Assembly: GCF_008831285.2 (NCBI RefSeq)
Contig: NC_045144.1
Span: 18,739,716-18,803,715, forward strand
DNA from: Nymphaea colorata
Lineage: Eukaryota; Streptophyta; Magnoliopsida; Nymphaeales; Nymphaeaceae
DNA: 64,000 bases
Reading direction: 5' to 3'
The position numbers were made by a program, and so were the translations under genes. Positions 1 through 10,237 of the stretch are shown in pieces; positions within the stretch are counted from its first letter, which is position 1; each line of letters opens with the position of its first letter. The notes beneath the pieces were generated by a model. The model searched no databases. It was given only the letters and a program-made list of their open reading frames with translations, and was not told the DNA's origin.

Positions 1-1140
1 ATGCAGTGTTTGTGGTGGAAGCAGCTGCAGCGAGGAGGCTGTCATAACAATCTCTCATGTCTTCCATGTCCTACGGAAGCACAAAAAATTTAGGTCATCA
101 GCCAAATAATGCAGCTATCTAAAGCGGAAGAGACTCGTCTATTACTACACAAATACAAAGTTGAAAATTCAAATAAAAGTTGCCAAAATATTTCACGTAA
201 AATTAATTAGAATGCCGTGGCAGTTTGTCACATTGTTTTCCATCACCAGCATAAAGTTAAGAGCAAACAGATATTAATTGAGTCTTTCGAAATGTAAAGC
301 ACCTTTTAACAGTCTATCTGGAACTTGGATTCACAAATATCCTTTATTCTTTTCTTTATCTTTTGCAAATTAACATCATGACTGTGTTTTTCACCTAAAA
401 AACCTAGGAATTGGATCCAACTAACACCTGGACTAATAAAATCGCACCAGAATAATACAACGGCGTGTTTATAATAACTCGAATAGAAGTTCTCCACGCC
501 ATCGGGTGGGAATAAAATGGGACATCTGAGAGCAAATGAAAGGAAAAGAAAATAACTGCACGCAGAAAGCAAATTGAGATTCAACATCTCGCCACCAACT
601 CCCTCCTTCACAACACCATAATCAGTTTCTAATTGGTCTGACCCATTCTAGTCAACACTATATCCAAGAGATATGTGAAAATTCTAAATGCTGAAAGCAA
701 CCATTGGATAGCGAAACCAGCTCGATAATTATCATAATGATTGCAGACTCGAGAAGATAACGATTCTAAACACATTTCTTATATTTCCCAATAAAATTAT
801 ACTTCAAAACCACGAAATTCATGAATTCATTCTGCAGTCCTGGAGACCAAAACGAAGCAAGTAATTACAGCCAAAAGCACGATAACAACAGGTGATCGCG
901 GGCAACGTCAAACTCCAAACTCGACAAAAATTCCGGAAAAGAAAAAAAGAAAACCTAGAAGAAAGCATCAGGACCGAGGGAAGAGAAAGCGCGAAGAAGA
1001 AGAATAAGGATAAGGAAGAAACCGCTTACCTGCGTCGCCTGCGCAAGCTCATCCCTTCGGCTGACCGCCTGCTGGCTCCGCTTGGCCCTCCCCTCGCCCT
1101 TGTGCAGGCCGAACCCAAACTTCCTCAACGGAGATTTCAT
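1..1140 (-). CDS. At2g33490-type BAR-like protein, 5' part only (gene runs off the left edge)
   Basis: Seen: exon 1 is 1030-1140 (ATG at 1138-1140, 37 codons, starting MKSPLRKFGFGLHKGEGRAK and ending DELAQATQ) with a GTAAGC donor. Intron 1 is 71-1029. Exon 2 begins at 70 after a TAG acceptor and reads DMEDMRDCYDSLLAAAASTT before the window ends at phase 1. Known: this start (basic leader, then DELAQA, then DM-DM-CYDSLL-AAA) is typical of the plant family around Arabidopsis At2g33490, annotated hydroxyproline-rich, whose N-terminal helical region is BAR/IMD-like and whose tail is Ser/Pro-rich. Inferred: a cytosolic, possibly membrane-associated protein of unknown biochemical role. The phase-0 junction and exact family motif make the join convincing. 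Everything after residue 60 lies outside the window. Confidence 0.85.
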
Positions 1141-1383
1141 CTCCGCGTCTCCGCCTCCACCTCCCCGCCCCCCGCGCTCCGTGATATCCTCCCTCCTCCT
1201 CCTCCTCCTCCTTTTTCACTCCGATTCCCCAAACCAGAAGACGCATAAAACAACTCTAATCCACCACGAACGCCACCACGGGAGCAAGAAAACGAGACCT
1301 CCAGAGAAATTTCGCGGCTCTCCACGATTCCGCCATTCCGCGTGGGGACGATCTCGAGTGCCGCCTACGACAAATTCCGCAAT

Positions 1384-1421
<38 letters not shown>

Positions 1422-1520
1422 CCGTTGAGTCAAAAGGAGATGAGGAGGAGGAGGAAGGAGGGAAGACGAAGTGGTGGGAAGGCAAGGAGGGAGGGAAGAA
1501 CGTCGCAGAGAGGCCAGGAC
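1141..1520 (-). promoter_or_regulatory. 5' leader of the At2g33490-type gene with a GA/CT tract
   Basis: Upstream of the ATG at 1140 lies GC-richer sequence with short polypyrimidine and polypurine runs and an (AG)n tract at 1386-1418, which reads CT on the transcribed strand. I see no clear TATA box, so the start site is not fixed. CT/GA tracts are common in plant 5' leaders and are bound by BBR/BPC GAGA-binding proteins; that role here is inference. Confidence 0.5.
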
Positions 1521-1829
1521 ACTGAAGGGATTGTGGGCAAAGTCAAGGACATAACCGTCTAGAGAAACTTCGCGCCATCAGCAGTGGGAGTCCCAGGGGA
1601 AGCCATCCCGCGTTATTACGAACGCACGATCCGCTCTTAACTCGAGCTATCTTAACCATGGTTTATCCAACACCCCCACGTCACGTCTCCCGCCCCCCCA
1701 ACTCCTAACCGCGGTTAGCACCAAACCCCGAGTCCCCCGCCGATCCGAATAATCCGATATTAACATTTCCGATACGACTCGGATGGCAAACTCCACGTCC
1801 CCGGTCGTGCGTTGACTCCTCCGCTTGAC

Positions 1830-1985
1830 CCTCTGACGTGGACTCGCGACAGCCGCATCTGTCGACACGTGGAGCAACAGAGGCCAGAGGATCTCGACAG
1901 TCGCTGGCGAGACCGACTTGACCGAGGCCGGTCCTGTGGGACCCACTCAATGGTAAATCTTGCAGCCACGTGGGACCCAGCCCGT
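1830..1985. promoter_or_regulatory. G-box and TCP-site cluster upstream of the At2g33490-type gene
   Basis: Two CACGTG G-boxes lie at 1866-1871 and 1967-1972. A perfect palindromic class I TCP motif GTGGGACCCAC lies at 1936-1946, and a second copy with one changed end base (GTGGGACCCAG) at 1970-1980 overlaps the second G-box. The block sits about 700-850 bp upstream of the ATG, at the boundary where GC-rich sequence gives way to AT-rich DNA near 2000. A palindromic CTAACCGCGGTTAG lies nearer the gene at 1705-1718. Function is inferred from motif knowledge only. Confidence 0.45.
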
Positions 1986-2029
1986 AAAAACCGAATGCTG
2001 ATTGCATTTTGTTTAAAACAAAAATATAA

Positions 2030-3423
2030 TTTTTTGTTAATTTTAAAAAACAGTTATTATTTATGCTTTAATATTAATATATAACTAAATTTTTAGTCGC
2101 GTTCTAAATAAAACAAATTCTCTAAATTTACCCCAATTTTGTTGATTCACAATAAATTCTTCTATATTCTTTTTTCGTTATAGTGAAAAGGTACATATCC
2201 TCTTGAACTTATAGATGGACTAATAAAATGACAACATTGTCCAGAAACACAAGTACTAAGTTGAAGTTGCAGAGAGCAACAAAATAAGGATAGATTTGTC
2301 AAAATGCATGCATTTAAAAAAGAAAAAAAATTGGAAAAAAAAAGGAAAACTTTTCTTTGACGGGTTTGAAAAGGATCTCCCAAGTTTTCTAGAAAAGAAT
2401 AATTAAATCGAGACATGTTGAACATGTCACGCTTTTCTCCATCGCGACGAGACGGTATATTGGCCGATACGCATCAATCTGTATCAAGTTGTACCGGGTT
2501 TTTATTTAAAAAATTTCTAAGTTCAAACCATTTATTTTTTCATTATTTGTTACACAAAAATCTATTTAACGTCAATACATAACTTTAATAATTGGAATTC
2601 ATATCAACATAGTTTGTTTAATAGAATATATCTGCATATATGTATCTAGAGAGAGAGAACGGTAGAGTGAGAAATTTTTGATGGAAAAGCCGTATTAAAG
2701 TTTTTAAACTTTCATAAAACCGAAATATTATTTTTCAAAATTTTTATATAAAGCAAGTGAAATTTAAAAAGAAAACTGAAAGGAGGCCAGGACCCTGCAG
2801 GCCTCCTATTGGCTCCGCACCTGGATCTAACACCTATTTAAAATTGGCAGGTGGTTAAAAATTTGAAATCTATTACTCAAAAACAGTTATTGCAAGAATA
2901 TTAGCGATGATTTATGATGTAACAATTGTGTTTAACAATTATAAATTCTTAGTCATTTAGCAACACCCACATGGACAAATATTATTTATTTTTTGATTAA
3001 AAAAAATACGTGGATGTGTTGATATGTTAAACCTATTAAAATCATAGTTTATAAACCAAAAAAAAAAAAAATCTCTTAACTTGATCATTGAACTACTATA
3101 AAATTTTAGTTTCAAACTTGAAGGATTGCCATTTCCACATGAGTTTGTAAGATGATTTTATTGGCATTTGATTAAAAGATGTACAAGAACTTTGTAAATG
3201 GTATGTCTAATAAAAATATATTCATTGATTACCTTATTCCTTATATATATATAAAGAAAAAAGCACGTAAAAGTGAGTCAAGAGGGTCCTAGCATTCCAT
3301 GTTCAACAAGTGATGCTGGCGTTGCCCTTTTCTTTGTTTGAATAGTAAGGTTTGGACCGGTCAGCGTCTGTGGGCTCAATTTGGCCCCATCCGGGCTTTT
3401 GTCATTTGGCATGCCTACATGTC
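2030..3423. other. AT-rich intergenic DNA with a decayed MITE-like copy
   Basis: No gene seen. About 2655-2822 resembles the interior and right end of the dispersed element best defined at 3424-3586: a run rich in AAATTTTTATATAAA, then an end reading TTGGCTCCGCACCTG. The left terminus has decayed beyond recognition. The rest is AT-rich with no coding signal. Confidence 0.4.
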
Positions 3424-3586
3424 CAGGGGCGGTGGGAGAGAGGGCCGCCAATGAAAAATAAAATTACATTAAAAAAAAAAAATTAATTGCACAACATATT
3501 TTTTGGATTTGAATTCAGTTGGCCCTACCCAAATTCAGAAGTTAGACTGTCGACTCCTCCTGAAGAAAATTCTGGCTCCGCCCCTG
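3424..3586. mobile_element. 163-bp hAT-like MITE with TIRs and 8-bp TSD
   Basis: Seen: it starts CAGGGGCGG and ends CCGCCCCTG, a perfect 9-bp terminal inverted repeat. It is flanked by TACATGTC (3416-3423) and TACCTGTC (3587-3594), an 8-bp target duplication with one mismatch. Eight-base duplications and short CAGGGG-type termini are characteristic of hAT elements. It is far too short to encode a transposase, so it is non-autonomous. Related partial copies occur elsewhere in the window (see findings). Confidence 0.8.
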
Positions 3587-3599
3587 TACCTGTCAGTTT

Positions 3600-4302
3600 C
3601 ATTTTCTTTTTGGATTTATGTATATTCCAAAGTCATAAAAGACAGGGTGGGAACCATAGTTGGGCAGACTTGAACTTGACTAGATTTAGTTTTCTAGAGT
3701 TCGAGCTCGGCTCAGTAATATAACACTGAACTCTAGCTCGAGACGTTCAACTCATTTTTGTTAAGTTGTGTCATTTTTTTTTTAACTAACTTTTTTAACT
3801 CGTTTAGTTGCTACTTATTAACTATTCTCTCATTATATTTCGGCATTCATTTTGTAGTCTAGCCGCGAACTCGACTCTTTTAACATTTAGAGCATACATT
3901 TAAATTCAAACTCGACTTGTTTATAAACGAATGGACTTTGAGTAGTATTTTAATGACCTAGTTGAGTCGGGTTAGAGCTGGCACAACTCATTGAAGCAGG
4001 TGCCTCTTATATTTGAACCGTCGTATAGTATAGGCCATTGATTCTAATGATATTAGATGGTGACGATTAAATTATAAATATAAAAGTTAAACTATTTTAT
4101 GAAGAACCGAAAACACCTACCAATGGATGAGAGAGAATTAAAAACGAGTTTCTTTGTACAAAACCTTTTGTTTCATTTGAGGGGTATTTCAGTCTCTTTA
4201 AAAAACTTGACATCTATATTTGTAGTTTAATGTTTACTATCTGACCACATCAAAATAGACGGCCTTGATAATTCTCATCAAATCCGACATACGATTATAT
4301 GG

Positions 4303-4373
<71 letters not shown>

Positions 4374-5843
4374 CTCAAAACACATATTCTAAATCAGAAC
4401 TTAAAATATTATATTAAACACAAAATTGTATAATGTAATTTTTAGTCTCTGAATTTTTATTTAGATCTGCCGGACTAGGTCAATTTGGGCGAGTGTTCTA
4501 AATCAAAATTGGTGGCTCTCTCTCTCTCTCTCTCTTCCTTTGTGTTCGCTCGTCTATGGTCTTTCTCTCACCTAAGCAGATTCTCCCAAAATTTCTTTCA
4601 TCCTCTTGCTATTATTTTTTTCATAGTTTTCAATATAACTAACCAAATAAGATTGGTCACGATGACATATGAATCCTCCTCAACAGTCTCATCCTCCCCA
4701 TATTCAAATTTCGTTCTTATTTTGGGAATTTCTTCCTTTTTTTTTTTTTTTCTTCTTAGTGTCTCAACGATAACATGGGTATTCAGATCTTAAAATTAGA
4801 GTATCACACTTTGGTATATAACCAGGGGTGGGGAGCTAAAATTTTTTTTCATAGAGCACTAGCGTATCCACTTACCTACGCCTCATTAAATAACTATGAG
4901 CGTAACAGCTCGTATAAATGATATTACCTTAATAACACATTATTGTTGTTCAATAAATCTATCTCAAAAATGAAGCAGATTCATATAGAGTACCATGGTA
5001 AATTCATAAGATAATAACCATGTGTTATTGCTGTCAAACTATCAAGAGGCCATTTGATGTTAGAAACATTGTGTCAGTGTTTTATAAATCTACCTTAGAA
5101 TAGATACATGAAATACGTGAACAAGTGTTAGATGAATCCACTCAAATTTTAAGGCAGATTCATGAAATAGTAACATATATTCCAATTCCGAATGGCCCGT
5201 AAAACAACATCAAAGAAACCTGATTTTAGCATCAAAAACAATTTTTTCTAAATTAATTGCTCAAGTTGTCATGGTTACCGCATACATTAGAAGTTCAAGT
5301 CAACAATTCAATTTAAATGTTGTATATGGTTGAATATTAGAGATATTAAAAAAGAAGAAAAAAATGAATCGCTTCAGCCAGGCTGCTGAACCGGTAAAAC
5401 AGCTGAGTCGGCGATTGGCCTGAGGCTCTCGTATTAGCCAGTGAACCGAATCGATTTACCACCAATTCGATTTGAATTGAGACGACACTATTGAATACTC
5501 CACAACTGGAGATGAAGATTTTGGGTCCAACTTGTACTTAATGCCTTTCGCTTTCAAATTTTATTGTTGTAGTTGTTTGGGACCATAAAATTGAATGTTA
5601 GTCAAGACAGGTGGGAATGTCAATGATTTGAACATAATGCGATATTCTATTTGAATCCAGATTCAGACAGTTTATGTTCAATTGGTAATATGGTATACGG
5701 TTTTCCCTTCCGGATCTAATAAATATTCAATTTTCAGCAACATCTAAATGTTTTCGGTAAATGAGTCGCCCCTCAAACGAATGTCATAGTGCTTATTGTT
5801 TTCAAAATGTAGGGCTGCGTCAGAACCCAGAGTAGGGACAATG
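3600..5843. other. Gene-free AT-rich DNA with a TA microsatellite
   Basis: No gene recognised. The stretch holds a pure (TA)n tract at 4304-4369, a CT run near 4518-4534, and a left terminus of the CAGGGG MITE family at 4823 (CAGGGGTGGGGAGCTAAAA) whose right end I cannot find. The ORF at 4485-4793 is low-complexity and unlike a protein. Confidence 0.5.
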
Positions 5844-6324
5844 TAGGGGTGGGCATCGGGCCGGCTCGGTAAGAACCAGGTCAGGACCGGCCCGATTCTT
5901 ACAAGTCGGGCCCAGGCGGGCCGGCATGATGCCCAGCCCTACACTATCATTTGTTTCTGATACCAAATTGTTACCTGCAATGGTTGGTATAGAACCTTGA
6001 TTAAGGAAAGTGATTAGCATTGGAAAATGAGTTCAAGATGGGAAGGAAGAGGGAGAGAAAGGGAAGGGTTGCTCATTAATTCACTTTTCTAAATTTAACT
6101 GTATTTAGAATTACATTGTATTTATTCTCTTGATACATGTAGGTCAACTTGTTAATTGGCTGCCAACAAGCTCTATTAATAAAATATACATTATTAATAG
6201 TAAAATAATAATTTTAAAAATTAATTGGGTTGGATCGGTCTCGGGTTTGGCCGATCTGAGCCCGGGCCCATACCGGTCTAGGTACCAGGCCCTTGCTGGC
6301 GGCCTGGCCCGACGCCCACCCTTA
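5844..6324. mobile_element. Possible TIR element with a nested foldback
   Basis: The left end TAGGGGTGGGCATCGGGCC pairs with the right end GGCCCGACGCCCACCCTTA at 17 of 19 positions, about 480 bp apart. A second inverted copy of the left end closes a 102-bp foldback at 5842-5943. The adjoining bases (GGACAATG and GAATAGTG) match at only 5 of 8, so the target duplication is not convincing. Subterminal GGGCCGG-type repeats suggest a hAT-like origin. Confidence 0.4.
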
Positions 6325-7429
6325 GAATAGTGTACTATCAACTTATACTACACTCTATCCCATAAGGCTTAGGAGAAGGTACCAAACTAGCAGCATGTTT
6401 TATCTGTGCCACCAGTATGAAAAGTTACGCTATGCCTTACATGTAAAAGTTTGTAAGTAATTTTGTATTTTTAGTAGTTGAACTCCGACATGGTTCGCGG
6501 TCCAGGGTGAAGCAATGACTGAACAAATAATCTGATGCGGTAGTAGCTATATCCGATCCGATTACATCCCTAAAGTGGTGAAAACATAGCATCTTCAACT
6601 GCTTATTTTAAGATCTTGACAAAATCCGTTCTCATGTTCTTTTCAACTCAAACCTCCAAGGAGCACCTTCATCGGTGTTTTCTGATCAAATTCAACAGCG
6701 GCGCTCGCATTCTATCATGTGGCATGTGCTTTATGTTGAATGTTCATCATTTTTACTTGCTATGGCTGCATCACTATTGGTCACTTTCCATCATGTGTTA
6801 TGTACCTTGTATAGGCAGTGCTTCATCATTTTTACTTACCATGGTGGCAATTTCATTATAGCAAAGGCTAGGGGACCAAGATAAGTGTCTTTGCTTGCGA
6901 TGCAAAATATTGTTGGGAGGTAGGTGTGGGCACTGTGTGGGCGATTGCCCATACATATCTATAAAAAAATCCTATTTTCATATTGATATTTCAGAAAAAA
7001 TTTCTTCGTTTACATATTGGTGCTCTTTATAAATTTAACAAAAAATTCTCTACAAACACTTCATCTTGAAAAAATCTGATTCCTATCGAAACTATAATGT
7101 TATCGGGGTGAACATGAGGTTAACAATTGAGATTTGGGTGAGATACGATACACCGGTCAATTAAAGTATTGCGATCTTAGTCCAAGAAAGTAATACCTGT
7201 AGGAATCAAACCAACAATACACCTTCTATACAACCGCATGTCGGACCAACTATACTATGCCCTTGAGAGAAACCGTAGTGTCATCACCTTTCTCAACCAA
7301 ATAGGCCATCTTCTGTCTGCCATTTTAAGCAAACTGAGTGAACCATCAAACCACTATCCGCAAATGAAGGCCATGAGTGTGGCCGGATCCCCAGTGCCCA
7401 CCAAAGAGAGATGACAAATCTGTCATGAT
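6325..7429. other. Intergenic DNA, no gene recognised
   Basis: AT-rich with short ORFs that show no family features. One copy of a dispersed GTGTGGGC-GATTGCCC motif lies near 6930. I see no RNA gene or defined element. Confidence 0.4.
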
Positions 7430-7895
7430 GCTTTCAAGTAAAACCTGCAAGTAGATCTTTAATAGCTTCCCAGTTTTTCCCTCTGTGACCACCACGACGC
7501 TGATGTTTATCATGTGCTATGGTGTTTCTGAAGGCAAACACGCCAACATTTGGTCAGTGGTCACCATCTCTATCTGAACTTGCATCTCCACCCCCATGAT
7601 ACTGCCGCTTGTATGCACTCCCATTGTTTAATTTTAGCATCAAAGAGTAATCCCAAGAATCGCCATATTTCCTTCGCCTTTGGGCAGGAAATAAACAAAT
7701 GAGTGATAGTTTCCTCTTCAGCTGCACACACATGTTACATCTGTTAGCATTTAATACCAAACTTTTGAAGTCTATCGTGTGTTAACAGCTTTCCTTTCAC
7801 TGCAAAATTTAAACACCAATTGGCTCTTGGTGTAGAAATATTCTGCCATACGAACTTAAAGAGAGGATCGAGAGGCCCTTTTCCCCCTTATTTCA
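7430..7895 (-). pseudogene. Decayed LINE reverse-transcriptase tail (zf-RVT region)
   Basis: Reading the minus strand from about 7875 down gives KGPLDPLFKFVWQNISTPRA, then KGKLLTHDRLQKFGIKC, two in-frame stops, then HVCAAEEETITHLFISCPKA followed by KEIW. The WQ-xx-P-x-A, LLTHDRL-K-GI, C-x-EEETI-HLF-SCP-AKEIW order is the zinc-binding region found after the reverse transcriptase in plant L1-type LINEs. Further down, in another frame, RNTIAHDKHQRRG and NWEAIKDLLAG look like the usual LINE C-terminus. Stops and at least one frameshift show it is dead. The upstream RT domain is not recognisable here. Confidence 0.75.
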
Positions 7896-9122
7896 TTGTA
7901 AATCCAACTTGGTTTTAGGTAGGCAACATGCTTTCTCCCCAGGTCATGACGTCTTTACCTTATGAAATCAAGGTGGATAACAACTAAAGTGCTATGCGAC
8001 TCTGTTCTTGCTACTGCAGCAGGAATGAGTCTTGAACATTATCTGAAAGGCCTTCTTCTTGTAGTAACTGCATTTACAAAACCATATGAAGATGAGTTTC
8101 CTCTGCATTTTTGGTTTCTTAGATGTACTGAATTCATCTTATTTCTTATTGTGTTCGAGTCTGCTACGTTTGCATCTCTGGATGCTTTTACCTTGAACAT
8201 GGAGCTTTGGAGAAGTTTCAGCAGGAGGGAGGACAAAGTCACCTGAACACCAACTTGAGGGCCTCATCTTGGGACAGTATCTAACAGCTCTCAAATTCCA
8301 CTGCCAAATATTAAGCTTGTTTCTCATTTCATGTGTGAGGAAGAAGTAAAATATCATCACGGTATGTTTGATCTTTGAATTCTTGAACAACAAATCGCAC
8401 TACTAAACACTGATGCTCTCTTTTGGATATAAGTGGAAAATCCACTCTTAAAAATGGTGTCATTTTACATCCTCCAACTTGAGTGTCGAGTTTGTCACCA
8501 TTCATAGACAAGAGAAACAACGCACTGAAACATGACAGTAACCACAAGATTCAAACCACAGCTTGCCACCCAATTGTGTTATGCCCCTTTAGACAAAATA
8601 TTGTGTTTTTGAAATGCAATACATATTTCAAAACAAAATGCTCATGTGATTAGGAATGTTCTTGCTACATTCAACCATCACATGTCAGACTTACTCATGC
8701 CATCTTTCCTAAAACACAAACATTTTACTTTTGAAACATATGCTTCAAGAATACAATAGTTTCTTATTAAGCTCCATCAAACTGTTTGTAAAGAACCCAA
8801 AATTTGAAATCTGCAAGGTATGGGTTTTACAATATGATCCAACCATCTCACTGGTTTAACCTGCCATACTAAGAGCCAACAGCCCAATAATTTCCAACTC
8901 TTAAAAGAGGCCCCTTAACCCCAGAAACTCTCGGAAATATTTTTCTCTTCATATCAATGGTAGCGAACAGAAAGGAAATATCAAAATCAAAAACTTGCAA
9001 AACAAAAATGACCCGTAAACTTGATATCCTCAAATCTGGCTAACAAAAGATATCAACGGAATGCAGAAATATGCTCACGCATGTAAACCCAAATAGACTG
9101 GAAGGGGATCCTGAGAATCATG

Positions 9123-9156
<34 letters not shown>

Positions 9157-9250
9157 GATACACACAGGTACAGAGTGCAGAATCACAGGCACAGGCAAGC
9201 TCGTAGAGGCAAGCATGCTGCAGACTAAGGCCACTGTGTAACTGTGTTTG
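7896..9250. other. Intergenic DNA, no gene recognised, CT microsatellite
   Basis: Short ORFs on both strands show no family features, although the part next to the LINE tail may be degraded LINE sequence. A (CT)n tract lies at about 9123-9152. The right part is the 3' flank of the pyruvate dehydrogenase gene. Confidence 0.4.
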
Positions 9251-9517
9251 CAAATAAGCAAGTTTTCGCCTTAAACCAGATCTACGAAGAAGATGGTCCA
9301 AATACTTGGGAGGATCACGTGAAATTCTTCATTTTCATCAGCTTATTCCACAAATTTGGCTCACCAAAGCCTTCAAAGAGGAAGAATGTAAAACAAAATA
9401 CAGATAGAGATTTCGTAGGGGAGAATTTTTATCATTTCCTCAACTACAGTTTGCAGCTTTACATCCGGAAAGCCAGCCTTCTCAAATCCGAAGAATCGAT
9501 GGTCCGACCAAAAAGCT

Positions 9518-10198
9518 CTAGGCAACAGCAGCAAGCGGAACAGAATGCAGCGACCTTTTCACGGCACGAACAATGTCATCAACCTGCATACAGTTTGTTA
9601 GGAGTAACGTAAACTTAGAGCTGACCTGAGATACCATAAAGTAGCATGAACAAAAAGCTAAACATTACTGAAGCAAAAAACTTGGTATCATTTAAAAAGT
9701 GCTGTCTTGATTGTAGCTGCAATTCCTCTTTTTTTTATTTTCGTTATAGTTAATGCAATCTACATTGTGCAACATGTGTACCTGTAACTCGACATATTTT
9801 TAAGACAACCAACGCCAAATTGAAAATATGATGTATTCTATATTTTAGGCTGACATTCTTTTAAAAGCGTGTACTTGAATATAACTAATATAAGAAGTCA
9901 GCTGAGAACTAGATTATCAAGGAATTTGTGTGGACCAATAAAAGAGATGGGAAAATTCCACATGTAACCTGTGAGGCAATTCTCCAATTTAGCTGCATAG
10001 ACAACATAAACAACACTTAGCTACCTCCTTTGTCCAGAAATTGTAATTTAAGTAGATAATACCCTTTTTGTGTGTTTGCCCAGGACATTCAACAACGTTC
10101 ATTGGCAAATCGAAAAAGATGAGTACAATGAGTTTGGAAGCATGAATTTGGACAAGCAATATACATTTTACCACCAACCATGATGAGCATGAAATATC

Positions 10199-10237
<39 letters not shown>

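Noticed and set aside
892-1525. Overlapping plus-strand ORFs of 118 and 147 codons
   Set aside because: They are antisense to exon 1 and the leader of the At2g33490-type gene and are dominated by Pro, Leu and Arg-Glu repeats from microsatellites.
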